Assembly: GCF_026212465.1 (NCBI RefSeq)
Contig: NC_080053.1
Location: 16,940,115 to 17,004,114, forward strand
Direction of reading: 5' to 3'
Origin: Amaranthus tricolor
Taxonomy: Eukaryota > Streptophyta > Magnoliopsida > Caryophyllales > Amaranthaceae
DNA: 64,000 nucleotides
This document shows, one piece after another, positions 22,774 through 37,385 of this stretch. The notes under the pieces were generated by a model. It was given only the letters and a program-made list of their open reading frames with translations, was not told where the DNA came from and searched no databases. Position 1 is the first letter of the stretch, and each line of letters starts with the position of its first letter. The translations under genes and the position numbers were made by a program.

Positions 22774-24640
22774 TGAGTGTGATCGGGAATTTACGTCCTT
22801 CAATAGTAATACCGCAAGTGAACGGTGTAGCGTAGTACGTCGGCAAGTACGGGTCGAATTCACAGGGAGTGGAGTGTATATCAAGGGATTCTCAATTAAT
22901 TAGTTGGTTCAACAATGTATATATATATGTTTGTTGCTGTAATTAACTAAAACAAGCAAATAAAGACTAAAGCTAAAACAAAGTATAAAACAAGTAAAGA
23001 TGATAATTAACTAAGAACATAAGATCAAAGGCAATACAAACACATCAAAAGGTAATATGATGATGAAGAGGCAAAGGCTAGGCTTTCTCACCAAAGTTGT
23101 GTTTACTAATCTTCAACCTAAGGTCATGGGGATATGGGTTTTGGGGAAGAACGCATCTTGGATACTAACGTTCTCTCTTAAGCAACAAAAGGTTCCTAAA
23201 ACATACTCAACTACCTATTCTCATGGACCTAAGCATATTTTAAGATAGGGAGCACACATTCATGATTTCCAATCAAAACATCTACCTATTCTCATGGAGA
23301 TAATTCAATTTTCAAGCATAGACTATCATTAGAAATCGACTCTCGCCCTCTATCCAATGACACTACAATGATAGCAAAATCCATCTCAAACCATAAACAA
23401 CATAACCAAGCCAAAGGTAAGAAAAGAAATTTAGACTACATACATGGTGATATATCTAGCCTAAGCCAAATTGAACTACTCACTCATATTAAAATTGAAC
23501 ACAACTAAATACATTGAATTCATGATAAATAACAACAAAAAAAGCAACAAAGTGTAGAGAATAGGAATTACTAGCTTGGAATTCAATTTAAGGAAGACAA
23601 ACAAATGAAGAATTAATTAATACCAATGATAAACTCCATAAAGCTTTAATTGCAATTCAAATGCTTGATGAAATGCTTCAATAGAATTAACTTAATCTCA
23701 ATTACATTAATGTATCAAATGATCTTCAATGATAAATCAAAAGCTTGAACTATCTAATAAGTTTTTGAGTAGAAAAATGCAATTAAGAATACAAGACTAG
23801 AATCATGGAAAGTACATAAGGAAGTTTAAAACTAACAAATACCAAAGAAAGCTTGAAGTACTGAAAAATGAGTTCTAGAAGGACTAGATGATTTGTTTGA
23901 GCCTTCTTCTCTATTTATAGGAGGGAGGACAAGTGGTGGGTGGTGGCTTCATGATTTCTCCACCACCCTATGTGTGAGATGGGTAGGCTATAGATGGGTG
24001 GCAAATAGGGGTGGTGGAGCAGCAGAGTATGAGAGGTAGAAGAAATGGGTAGAGCATCCAATCAGCAGCTTTTAAAAGCGTAATTATTTATGACCGCCCA
24101 AATCGCTCGACCCGAGCCAATCCGCTCGACCTGGTCTAGCAAGCATCAGGTACACAGGTTAAAATCTTTAAAAACAGAGTAGTCACAAAAAAAGGCACCG
24201 CTCGACCTAGCGAGCTCGCTCGACCCATTGAAAATGCTTCTGTTGACATTCTAAAGCTACCGGAAGTGAATAGTAATTTCGCTCGATCTGAGCCAACATC
24301 GCTCCACCGGGTCGAGCGGCCTTCAGGATGGTCCTGCTCAGCTTCGATCTCTAATACAAGTTTTTTGTATGCTCGAGCAAGCTTGGCTCGATCCAATTTT
24401 GGCCGACTGGCTTTAGAATGGTCTACTTTAGCTCATTTTGGCCTTGTTTCCTTGACATGGGTCATCAAGGCTTTGATTACTTGAGCTTTCAGAGTTCGAT
24501 GAGTATTGTATGCGCCAAATGTACTTGGTTTGTGATTGGTTTTGACGAATATTACCTAAAATGCACAAAAACACCAAAATACCCAACCAAGCATAAAATC
24601 CAAAATAAAGTAAGCATTATTATGCAAAATCCCAATACAA
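22774..24640. repeat. Repeat-like tract with tRNA-like/GC-rich islands, family not identified
   Basis: The left part holds ATACCGCAAGTGAACGGTGT and GTACGTCGGCAAGTACGGG followed by TCGAATTCACAGGGA, phrases I know as common in dispersed plant repeats. The middle is A-rich on the + strand. Near 23915 is CTATTTATAGGAGG, a TATA-like stretch in a position like that of other LTRs here. A GC-rich island follows (24085-24390) with GCTCGACC-type octamers. No coding domain is seen. It could be a non-autonomous LTR element, but I could not define its ends. Confidence 0.4.
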
Positions 24641-25407
24641 TAAAGCCAAATAATGGGTTGCTATGTTTCTGAGATTCAAACATCGAAAATCATCCCAAAT
24701 ATCAAATTTTTCCTAATTTTCTAACCCTATTTTCTCAATTTCTTTAATTTCTCAACCCCTAATTCTCCAATTTCTCAAAGTTTGACAAGAAATTTCCAAA
24801 ACTCCTTAAAATAAAGTTACTCACCTTTATTACTTGCAAAACCAAACGAAATTCTTGGGTAAACCAAATGAAATTAACCCAGAAACTTTTGAAATTCATC
24901 TATTAACAGCTGAGTTCTCAAAATTTGTTGTCAAACTTTTAGAAATGAGGGAATTAGGAGTTAAAAATTAGAGAAATCGGGGAATTAGGGTTATGTGTTG
25001 TCAAACTTATGTATTCTATTTGTTCTATTTGTAAGTTACATGTTTCTCTCTCCTTGAAGACCTTTCTCGAGCCGAGGGACTCTTTGACCGCACTCTCCTC
25101 TATGGGTATGAGCTACCGTCGTTATTCCCTCCCCAGACCCTGATCATAGTTTTCTATGAGTGGGATACACTGGGTATGATGATGAGGGTTATGAAATTGG
25201 GGGAAATGTGTTCTTTGGGATGATTTCGATGTTTGAATCTCGAAAACATGACAACCTTTACTAATAGATGATTTTCAAATGTTTTTTTGGGTAAAAGGGT
25301 CACGAAGGTTTAATTGGATAAACCTTAGTGTTATCGCTTGGATTTAAAAAAAATTTGGTTACCACGCGGAAAACAAAATACCTCAGGGTTACCATATGGA
25401 ATTTTCC
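24640..25407. mobile_element. Fold-back element, left end truncated, related to the MITE at 57-584
   Basis: GGTTGCTATGTTTCTGAG + ATTCAAACATCG (24656-24684) pairs with CGATGTTTGAATCTCG (near 25228) and continues outward. The right end (25260-25407) resembles the end of the 57-584 element: GGTCACGAAGGTTT, TTTGGTTACCACGCGG, CAGGGTTACCATATGG, AATTTTCC. The matching outer left arm is absent, so the left end is lost. An RTE 3' tail is inserted in the centre (25050-25190). Confidence 0.5.
25050..25190 (+). mobile_element. Orphan RTE 3' tail
   Basis: GAGCCGAGGGACTCTTTGAC, then CTCCTCTATGGGTATGAGCT, CCCTCCCCAGACCCTGATCA and GGGTATGATGATGAGGG: the same 3' UTR and ATG-rich tail that follows RTE coding sequence at 32690-32800. 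No coding part precedes it. Confidence 0.7.
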
Positions 25408-25459
25408 ATTCTTACTTATGGTGCCCAATCCTAAGGAGACAATTATGGTAAGTTGGAGT

Positions 25460-26170
25460 GAATTTTATAACACTAATTCTTTATTTAGACTGTCTTACCG
25501 TGAGATGGCCTCAATTGAGTTAGCCAAACTCTTAAAAAAAGTTGTTTCCTATGAGCAAGATGTTGGTCAAGATATAACAATCGGAGAAGATGTAGTTACA
25601 AGTACGAAAAATTTCAAGTATCTAGGGTCTATTATCCAAAGTACTGGTAAGATTGAAGAAGATGTTATGCATCGTATACAAGCAGGTTGGCTTAAGTGGC
25701 GAGCGTCTACCGGTGAGATTGAAGGAGACTGAAAGGTAAATTCTACAGAGTTGTCATTAGACCAACTATGTTGTATGAGACAGAGTGTTGGCCCCTTAAG
25801 AAGATTCATGAACAAAAGATGTAAGTAGCAGAGATGCATATGCTGGGGTAGATGTGCGGTAACACAAGTATGGATAGAATCCAGAGTCAGGAGTTTTGAG
25901 AGAAGCTGGGTGTTGCCCTACTAGTTGCCAAAATGCTTGAAATTAAGCTAAGATGGTTTGGACATATGCAAAGAAAGGATTTCGATTCTCCCCGTTAAAA
26001 GGATAGAATGCATCATAGTGGAGGGTAATAGAAGTCGAGGAAGACTTAAACGTGGGTGGAGCAAATCAAGAACGACTTAAGTGAGTTGCGCCTCTCCGCG
26101 GACCTGACTGGGGATAGGAATAGTTGGAGACGTCAGATCTATATTTTTGACTACTAATAGTTTCTTTAGT
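25460..26170 (+). pseudogene. RTE-type LINE, 3' part of reverse-transcriptase ORF
   Basis: Shows RTE C-terminal blocks: FKYLGSIIQSTGKIEEDV, then HRIQAGWLKWRAS (25600-25710). Across a frameshift and stops come VIRPTMLYETECWPLKK (25750-25800), LRWFGHMQRKD (25945-25980), then GRLKRTW and DLSELRLSADLTGDRN-type blocks to 26125. The catalytic palm is absent and there are several stops. Closely related to the fragment at 31700-32470. Confidence 0.85.
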
Positions 26171-26263
26171 TACCCCCTGCCCTAGGGTCTAGTTGCTTCT
26201 TACACGCTTTGTTTCTTTATTTTATTTATTTATTTCTTATTTTATTTTCTTTTTTGGTTAGAC

Positions 26264-26923
26264 TATAACAGCCCGGCCCCTCGTACCACTAGTGACTACT
26301 CATGGAGACTGTAGACTTGCCCCACAGACTAACACAAGTCTTTCCAACGCACTTTGGCCTGAATCATGCGCACTTAGGAAAACTTCCTAGGTGGTCACCA
26401 ATCTTAAAATTGCTCCCCACCAAGCATGTTTAACATTGAACTTCTTAACAAATGGGCTCCCATAAAAAGAAGATGCACCTTGTTGGTATAAGTAGTATAT
26501 CAATATTTTTTTAAGCTAAATTTGGGGTATCACACCCACCGCCACTTAATAATATAACGTCCTCGTTAGACCGTAGTTTCAGGATCTTTTACCCCGCTAA
26601 GTGCACTAAACACACAATCAGCCACGATTGAAGGGTTGCTTTGATACTATTTGTAACACTCCAGCCCCTCGAACCGCCGGTAATTGCTCAGGGAGACTGT
26701 AGACTGGCCCTACAAACCAACACAAGTTTTTCTAGCGCACTTTGGCCTCACTCGTACACACCTAGAGAAACTTCACAGGAGGTCACCCATCCTAAGATTG
26801 CTCCCAACCAATCACGCTTAATCGTGGAGTTCTTCGCAAATGGTCTCCCATGAAAAAAAGATGCACCTTATTGATATGAGTAGTCTATCAATCCTTTTTT
26901 TTAACTTAATCTGAGATATCACA
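26264..26923 (-). mobile_element. Cassandra-type TRIM retrotransposon, complete
   Basis: Two LTRs (about 271 and 272 bp: 26264-26534 and 26652-26923) flank a short internal region of 117 bp with no coding capacity. On the minus strand the LTR starts TGTGATAYC and ends GTGTTACA (one base changed in the distal LTR). A TATCAAAGC primer site follows, and a purine-rich AGTGGCGGTGGG precedes the other LTR. The LTRs carry 5S-rRNA-like sequence: ATTAAGCGTG and AGGATGGGTGACCTCCTG, the pol III control region. LTR-borne 5S sequence defines Cassandra TRIMs. Flanks TAGAC / TAAAC fit a 5-bp duplication with one change. Confidence 0.85.
26750..26862 (-). other. 5S-rRNA-like domain in the Cassandra LTR
   Basis: Read on minus, GGGAGACCATTTGCGAAG, AACTCCACGATTAAGCGTG, then TTAGGATGGGTGACCTCCTG match the body and internal promoter (A box, intermediate element, C box) of plant 5S rRNA. 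The other LTR has a more diverged copy at about 26368-26475. It is part of a retrotransposon and not an rRNA gene. Confidence 0.8.
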
Positions 26924-26934
26924 TAAACCTAAAA

Positions 26935-27160
26935 TCTGCTTGTGTTGTCTTTTTCTACTAGTAGTTGCATTCTTGAGACAATGTTGCCACTCATATCCTC
27001 ATTTTGCAAGGCTCTTACTATATGGGGTAAAACTGACCGATTTCCTCTAGTCTTCCTTGTGAAGGAAGAAACGGGTATGAATTGTCTGTCCCCTTCTCTC
27101 ACCCAGACCCTACTTTCGAGCGGAATATTGGATATGATGATGGTGATGATGATAAGTGTG
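26935..27160 (+). mobile_element. Diverged RTE/SINE 3' tail upstream of ARF1
   Basis: Contains ACGGGTATGAATTGTCTGTC, CCCTTCTCTCACCCAGACCC and a GGATATGATGATGGTGATGA tail, the order seen in the other RTE tails. The first part is more diverged. It ends about 130 bp upstream of the ARF1 TATA box. Confidence 0.5.
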
Positions 27161-27286
27161 AATTTAGATTTCATAGTTTTTCTATTTTTTTTTGCTAATG
27201 GGCTTGTATCACGATGAGACGGTCTCATACAAAACTTGTTAATATTATAATGCCTTCAAGTGTGCCTATGTCAAACCCGACCCGTC

Positions 27287-27292
27287 TATAAA
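27287..27292 (+). promoter_or_regulatory. TATA box of the ARF1 gene
   Basis: TATAAA within CCGTCTATAAATTCGC, about 370 bp before the start codon. The long leader probably contains an intron, from the GTAAGC at about 27416 to TTTGATGTAG before 27646. A leader intron is common in plant ARF1 genes. Confidence 0.55.
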
Positions 27293-27651
27293 TTCGCAAG
27301 CACAATCACATGTCCTGTTGACGGACCGTTGATATCGTTGTAACATCAAACTCGGGCAGCTTCCATCTTCTGCCCGCCGTCCACTGTTGAACCCCTAATT
27401 TTCTCTTTCCTCTATGTAAGCTCACTTTCTCTCTCTTCAGATTTTCAGTCATTTCAATCAACCAATTTCAGATCTTTCTTTATAAATTTAAAATTCGGTA
27501 AACGTTATGATTTGATTTCTCGAAACTTGCGATTCTTCATGTCGATCTAGCGTTTCTTCGCAAATTTTTAGAATCCGTTGCTGTGTTTGTTAATCGCGAA
27601 GATTTTAGGTTTGATTTGTGTGTTTTTGTTTCTAATTTGATGTAGATTTGA

Positions 27652-30715
<3,064 letters not shown>

Positions 30716-31690
30716 AGTACGGGTTCTGCCTGACTGAGCTTAAGATGAAGTACATGCAAAATTTGCAGCACCTGCTCAAGTGGGTGAAGTCAAGCTTTTG
30801 GCCTTTGTTTTTTCTTTGCAATATTAAAGATCGCAAGAGTGATTTAGTGTTGATGTGATAATGCTTATGAAGGTTTTGTTATGCTCATAGAAATTTCTAT
30901 ATCGATACTTTTGTAGATTTAGGATAACTGTAGTGTGTCTCAGGAAAGTGTTTGTTTCATGTTGATACATACTGTGGCTGTAATATTCTTTTGGAACCGA
31001 CTATGGTAGTTCCATTACTAAATCATGCTTTGATAATTGGTGTGAAGACCTGCGGCTCATTCTAAATTACTAGTTGTGCCTTATGCCATGGTGGTGCTCT
31101 TCACTTCAGCTGTTGCACCCAGTGTTTTCATTTACTTAAAGCCATACTCGGAGGCTGTTCGTTGCAGTGTATTAGTATGTACTTGCATAACAGGTATATG
31201 AAGTCGAGCTTTGCTACTTTGAAGAGTCCTTTCCTAGAGAACTTCACCACTAAAGCGCTCTTGCAATCTTGTGGCATGAAAGTTTAAAAGGCTTGTTACA
31301 CTTTTACCTCTCAACTTGAGATTATCTTCTTTTTAAAAAACTTTGTTAGATCCTACGTTGTATGGAAGCATTGTTGAAAAAGTAGATTTTCTAACAAATT
31401 ATCATATCATAAATGTTATTAAAAGAGCTGTAAACATCCACATGTCATTTATTCAAGAGATATGCTAAATGTCAAATGCTTGTAGAAAACAACAAATTAT
31501 ATGAATTCAATTTAAAAATTGTTAGTTTGTATTTAAATAATACTCTTCTTATCATGTACAATTAACTCTTTATTGACTAGAAAACAATAACCTTAAAAAT
31601 ATAATCACCCATCTAATTGGTATCAAAAGATAGTAATTTATACAAATTTACGTACTACGAGCATTAAATAGACAAGATTTTTTTATATAT
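30716..31690 (+). other. ARF1 3' UTR and spacer
   Basis: The first ~300-400 bp are likely the ARF1 3' untranslated region (T-rich, no clear single AATAAA). Beyond about 31200 the sequence turns AT-rich, with nothing recognised up to the RTE fragment. Confidence 0.45.
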
Positions 31691-31699
31691 CATACTCCT

Positions 31700-32470
31700 C
31701 CTTAGAGTCTGTCACCAACATGATATCATACTATTTGCGGATGACATCGTGCTGGTAGCAGAAACTAAGGGGAAGGTTAATAGAAAATTGGACGAGTGGA
31801 GGGCAGTTTTAGAAGATAAAGGGTTGTTCATAAGTCGTAAGAAGATTGAATATTTGCGATGCTACTTTAGTGGGACAGAGTCGATAAGTGAACCTAAGGT
31901 GACCATAGGTGGTGAAGTTGTTGCATGTACGACTAAGTTCAGGTATTTAGGATCGATGATTCAGAGTAATAGAGAGATTGATGGAGATGTTACTAATCGT
32001 ATACAAGCGGGTTGGCTTAAATGGCGAGCTGCCACTGGGATGCTATGTGATAGGAAGTTTCCTAGTAGATTTAAAGGTAAATTGCTATGATGTATGGGAC
32101 GGAATGTTGGTCAGTAAAAAAGACGTTTGAACATAAGATGAAAGTTACAGATTTGCGTATGCTGAGGTGCTTGTGCGATCACACAATTATGGATAGAATA
32201 AGGAACCAGGAGATCAGAGAGAAGTTAGGTTGCCCCTTTTTCTGCAAAGATGCGTAAAAATAGGTTGAGATGGTTTGGACATATGAAAAGAAAGTCATAT
32301 TATGCCCCCGTAAGAAGGATCGAAAGCATCATAGTGGAGAATAAGAGAAGTTAAGGAAGACCTAAGAGAACATGGGAGGAACATATAAAAAGGGACCTGC
32401 ATGAGTTATAACTCTCTGCGGACCTGACTAGGAATAGGGGTCCTTAAAGCGTCGTATTCATATCTTTGAT
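31700..32470 (+). pseudogene. RTE-type LINE, RT palm to 3' end of ORF
   Basis: Begins just before the catalytic motif: ILFADDIVLVAET (FADD at 31734-31745). Then KVTIGGEVVACTTKFRYLGS, NRIQAGWLKWRAATGML (to 32050), and after a frameshift blocks matching TECWSVKKTFEHKM, RLRWFGHMK and [18 protein letters not shown], with stops. It is a 5'-truncated, decayed plant RTE copy, homologous to 25460-26170. Confidence 0.88.
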
Positions 32471-32639
32471 TACTGAGACTTTCCCTTTACTTGTTGATGT
32501 CCTTGTTCCCTTACCTTTCATATATCGCTCTTTGACTCTTTTTACTTAGTTTTTACTTTTCCTTTATTTAATATGTTTAGTTTTGTATGCTTAATTTTAT
32601 ATGCTTATTTTTTATGTATATTTATTTGTTAATTATTAT

Positions 32640-32810
32640 TATAGGTCAAACTTATGGTGCAAGTCGGCGAGTAAAGACAGAAAAAAAACTTCTTCGCAGG
32701 ATCAGTTTTGAGTCGGGGGACTCTTTGACCGCATCCTCCTTTAGAGTATGTGTTGCCGTCTTCCTTCTCTCCCCTGATCTTATTAATAAGTTTTTTGTGA
32801 TTTGGTTAGA
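32640..32810 (+). mobile_element. 3' UTR and tail of the RTE copy
   Basis: AGGATCAGTTTTGAGTCGGG, then GGACTCTTTGACCGCATCCT and GTGTTGCCGTCTTCCTTCTC. It follows the RTE coding remnant at a natural spacing, so it identifies the orphan tails elsewhere in the window (15585, 25050, 26935, 41395) as RTE-derived. The ATG-rich terminus is eroded here. Confidence 0.7.
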
Positions 32811-32839
32811 TATTGTATATATGTTGGTTTTGGTTGATT

Positions 32840-33332
32840 AGTATTTTTATCTAGTATTAGTCGTCCTTAGTTATGTTATTAGTTTAAACTTTATATTGTG
32901 TTTTTGGACTGCTGGTATTTAGCTGCGTAGATCGGATGGAGATTCATTGCTAGACTTTGACTAGATATTGATTTTGGAGATAATTCCACTATCTGACTCT
33001 GAGTTGACTTGATCCTCAGTATTATATTATCGTTCATTGGAGTTACTACTGGTTATTTAGGGAACACATGTTGATGTTGTGAATTTAGGTTAGTCAAACT
33101 CCATAGCGACCTAATCTATTTGACTAATAAGATAAATCTGTGTTTCTTGCGTAAAATTGATGTCCGTATTTTTTAATAAGTTTTCTGCAACATCAAATTT
33201 TTTTGTTAACTATTAAAGTTTTATGGATAATTTTATTATTTAGTTTATCAATTTATTTTAATTATTGAAACGATGATGTATTAGAGTTCGAACAATGTGT
33301 TTCAAACTCTAATATTGCCAAGATCGAGTATA
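32840..33332. other. Spacer, nothing recognised
   Basis: AT-rich DNA between the RTE tail and the solo LTR. No gene or repeat is supported. Confidence 0.5.
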
Positions 33333-34076
33333 TGAAGTTTAGTGACAAACAAATTACGCTATCAATGATATCGATGTTTGTAGGAGAAAGTAAAGCAATA
33401 AAACGACAGAAAGATTTAACGAGGTTCACCCAACTAAGGCTACGTCCTCCGGTGTGTAGTATCTCTTATATTATCAAAGGAGTTCAAAGAACTCTCAAAT
33501 ATGGACAATTACAATAGAGAAGAGATATAGGCTAGTGTTTGGCTTGGGGTATATTTTGTGGATGTGTATCATTACAATGAGAGCTCTCTATTTATAGGAG
33601 AAATCACACTAAGTAACATTAAGTATATTAAAGCTACGAATAAATGATAATGAAACATCCCCAAGAACTTGAAGAGTCAAAAACTGTATCTTAGGAGCAT
33701 CAGAGACATCGCTCGACCAAAGCAGAGGCTCGCTCGGTCGAGCGGCCTGGTCGAGCGAACTACAGGAAGTTTCTGGTTGCATTCTGTCTGCTCGTTCGAC
33801 CCATTCTGAAGCTCGCTCGACACTTCAGAGGGCTTCTGACAGTATTGCTCGACTTGCATAATTGAGCATCTTGAATTAAACCTTTGAACTTCTTCATTAA
33901 GTCCCATAACTCCCTTGATTAACTCATTAATTCATACCTTAATCATCATCATAAACCACAAATATTAAGACTCATCTTAATACACCCATTCATGACATAC
34001 TTATGGGATTCCATCCCAAGAGTCACCACATGAATGCACACACCAAATGTGCACTCAAGTCACACCAATCATAACA
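33333..34076 (-). repeat. Solo or truncated LTR of the copia-2 family
   Basis: Read on minus it starts TGTTATGATTGGTGTGACTT then GAGTGCACATT, matching the LTR start at 55371. Its last third contains ACACACCGGAGGACGTAGCC, then TTGGGTGAACCTC and TTAAATCTTT, matching 57040-57090. Length is about 744 bp against about 738 bp for the copia-2 LTR once its hAT insert is removed. No primer site follows, so no internal region is attached. A clean TSD was not found. It contains a GC-rich GCTCGACC island and a CTATTTATAGGAG TATA-like site. Confidence 0.75.
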
Positions 34077-36480
34077 ATTATAATGTTTTTTTCTTTTATT
34101 TTTTTCATTTTTTATTTTCGAGAGTCATGTAATAACTTAATTATATATATAAGATTAGTAGTTTTTTATTTAATAAAGTAATAAACCGTGATTCACATGA
34201 GAATCTATTTAGTTACTTATTAATATGTTTCAAATAGGGTTGTTTGATGTCATCATATTTTATCATTTAAAAATAGACTTTAAAATAGATGGATCATATT
34301 TGACAATGAACGTGGTGCTAACATCCACACCATTAAAGTTTCCATTAACACTAAACTTAGATCTAAAATATTGATCGTTGCGGAAAGTAATTTATTTTTC
34401 CTTGAGAACGGTAATTCCGGCTGTTTTTAATGTCCTTAATTTGGAAACATCAGTGTTGTATTTGTGTTTAAGCTGGTTATCAATGATTTCATTAAATGTA
34501 TTCTGATATTGTCGGTCATACTTAAGCATGTCGAAAACCCTGAATACGTTACAATAAAAAAAAGCATAAATTTGCAAAGAGTTAAACACACAGAGAACTG
34601 AAAAAATTTACAAAAATAAAATAAAAATAAAAATAAAAACTCTTTAGAAGCTTTTCTTTGCGTTCATAAAGTAATCCTACATGAGAAGAAGCCTTATATA
34701 AATGGAAAGCATAATTTACTTGTGAGGTAGGCTTCATTGTTTTGATTGTTGTACTAGTGTCTTAGCAAATCTGCTTTTTCACCAGTCGGTGCTGTCTTAA
34801 TTGTTAACGACATCGTGGTTGATAATCCAAAACTCTAATAATCGTAAAATAAGTTATTATTAAGCAAACAAAGTAATAGGTGTTGGCATGGAGAAATAAC
34901 TTGTATATTGTAGTAAGTATTTAGGTTTAACTTTTCTGTGAAGTGAGGAAGAAAGAAGTGAAATCAAAAATACATAATACCTATAATACCTATGATAAAT
35001 ACCTAATTAAAAAAATGTGTTGTAAAAAAACTAATTAAAAAAATGTGTTGTAAAAAGTTTTATATGGTAAGATAATACCTATGATCTATAATTATAATTT
35101 CAAAAATGGTATTCTTTTGATCATAAGCTCTATTAATAGTGCGAGTATCTCCAACGAAAAGGACAACACCTAGGATATATATAAACATGCCAAGCATAAG
35201 AATAACAAAGGGTACTGCCTGATATAAGTGATAGGGTGATCATTCAAGAAACAAGCAAAAAATGATGCGCCTACCGATTTTGTTATAAACATCGGACATG
35301 CGCGAAATTGTTGAAATTGTATAATAGCGCGGACCGGAAACTGGGATGCAAAACTAGTGGGTTGGTGGGTTGTGTGACTGTTTAAGGTCATCTGGTACTC
35401 GCCTGATTTTAAATGGTACCTCTCTTCCACACTACGTGTTGTGGGGTTGATATAAAATATTCATTATTTTGTTGAATTAGGTCCTTATATGCTTTAATTT
35501 CATCTTCCAACAATGAAATAAGATTAATATTTAGAACGTGTTTAAAGATTTTATGTATGCAAATGTATATGGCATAATTAGAGTCATACATTTTCATCTT
35601 CGAACACAAGGCTTTGGTTTTTTTTTTCCAAGTGATTGAAAAGGCCTAGATTTTTCTATCACTTTTATCTTGAACTTATGATATTTTCCTTGACTGATAG
35701 CTTGTTGAATGTAGAGTATTTTTCCTTCATGGTTGCGATGATCTGCATGAATGCAAAAGTTAGTAAAATAAGGAAGCGCACTAAACGATCCAATTTCACA
35801 ATAGCTTCTAATTTAAAAATTCGAAAATATAGAATCACGTAAAACAAAAGCAATTAAAACAAGAAAGGCATGGATTTAATATGCGTAAGATCAAGCAATA
35901 GTAAATTTACCCTCAAGAATAACCACACATGACGTTCAAAACAAGTATAGATCGAAAATTAGTTTTCGGTTCTAAATGAACTACTTTAAAATGAATTACA
36001 AATGTTGCTGTTCTTGGCTTTTGATTGATATAGTTACACACCATTTAGCAAAAAAAAAAAAAAAAAAAAAAAGTTTAATGTAACTTGTTTTGGGTGTGGC
36101 TTTAAGCATCTACAAGTAGAAAAACATCCGATAAGAGGTGCACAAATACAACAACCCCACGGACATTAACGACCATTTAAGTAGCTGTGCCAGCCATACT
36201 CAGCACGCACAGTAAGCTAATGAGTACTTAGATTTATTTTATCATACTCTTTGAATGATAAAAACAATAATATAACAGCATTAAAGGCAACACAATTTCC
36301 TGCATACTTCGCATGTTTTTAAGACCTCATAACAAGCCTTTTAACAAAGCAGATAGTTTGATTACACTTTTGTGTAATATGGTTGATGTAAAACAAGAGC
36401 TTAGAGGACTTGTGTGCATAAGAGCTAATGTTATCCTGTCCAAGTTTGTTTAAAAATATAATTTAATCCAACTCTAACAA
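34077..36480. other. Unrecognised tract with an A(23) run
   Basis: Several short minus-strand open frames (34392-34589, 35170-35430, 35409-35609, 35665-35853) have host-like composition but no domain I recognise, and I could not link them by splice sites. A run of 23 A lies at 36050-36072. It may hold a decayed minus-strand gene, but this is not supported. Confidence 0.4.
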
Positions 36481-37010
36481 TGGAGATTAGAAATTATAGA
36501 GATTACAAAGAAAAATTGAAAACCCTTAATATACACCCTATGAACCCTAATTTGTGACTCGCTGTCTATCTAGATCAATCTCACTTCTTGAAGGATTACA
36601 AGAATATTACAATAATCTCTCACAATACATCAATAAATTAATGATATTTACAAAGAGTATTTATAATGTTAAGAACAAAGGATGAAAACAATTAAACCAT
36701 GTGCATCACATAGCCAAAATAAGAATCACGCGTGCTCAAGGCTGGCCTTTACTCGACCAGGTCGAGCTATGCTACTTGGGTCGAGTGGCCTACAGCTCTG
36801 ATCGAGTCAGCAGCCCCCATTGCTTCTAATCTTTACCACTTTGAAAATAGCCTTCATACTTACCCAAGCACTATATATTCCACTTAACATCAAACTACTA
36901 ACATATGAGATAATGAGCTACAACACAACAAAACTCCACTTTGACGAAATAATCTCAATTCCACCAAATACAACATCAATCAATCATCTTTCAAAAAACA
37001 ACTCATCATC
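36480..37010 (-). repeat. LTR-like repeat with GGTCGAG island, ends undefined
   Basis: On minus, a GC-rich stretch with CTGACTCGATC, CACTCGACCC and CTCGACCTGGTCGAG (36745-36805) is followed by a TATA-like ATAAATAC (near 36655). This layout matches the promoter zones of the LTRs at 33333-34076 and 55371-57162, but the flanks do not align to them. It may be an LTR of a different family. Confidence 0.35.
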
Positions 37011-37385
37011 TCAATTACCCTGGAACAAATGAGTATATGAAAATAGAACATTTCTTTATTCATTTCTATTAGTTGAAATGATTTTTCTTTATCATAATTA
37101 AACTAATGAGCCTCCCTATTATAAATATGGACTCATATGAGATGAGATGAGTTGATTTTTAAGTTATTTGATTTTTCTTAAATATGGTTCAATAGTTTTG
37201 GTTTTCTGTTAAATAGTCAAATCGGAAAAATTACAATTTAACATTTAGTCTAGTGTATATTTTTACAAATTAGACTTTAACTGTTAATCCGTAATTTTTT
37301 TAAGAAACAAATCATATTTTTTTTTTGGATTTTAATCGGACAAATAAACAAATATAGAGTTTATAGCAATGTGATTTACGATTTA

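Noticed and set aside
24136..24484. Overlapping frames on both strands in the GC-rich island
   Set aside because: They arise from the CG-rich octamer repeats (Arg/Ser/Ala-rich) and show no conserved protein pattern.
26750..26862. Genuine 5S rRNA gene
   Set aside because: The 5S-like sequence is diverged, present once in each of two LTRs and bounded by LTR ends, a primer site and a polypurine tract, which identifies a Cassandra TRIM.
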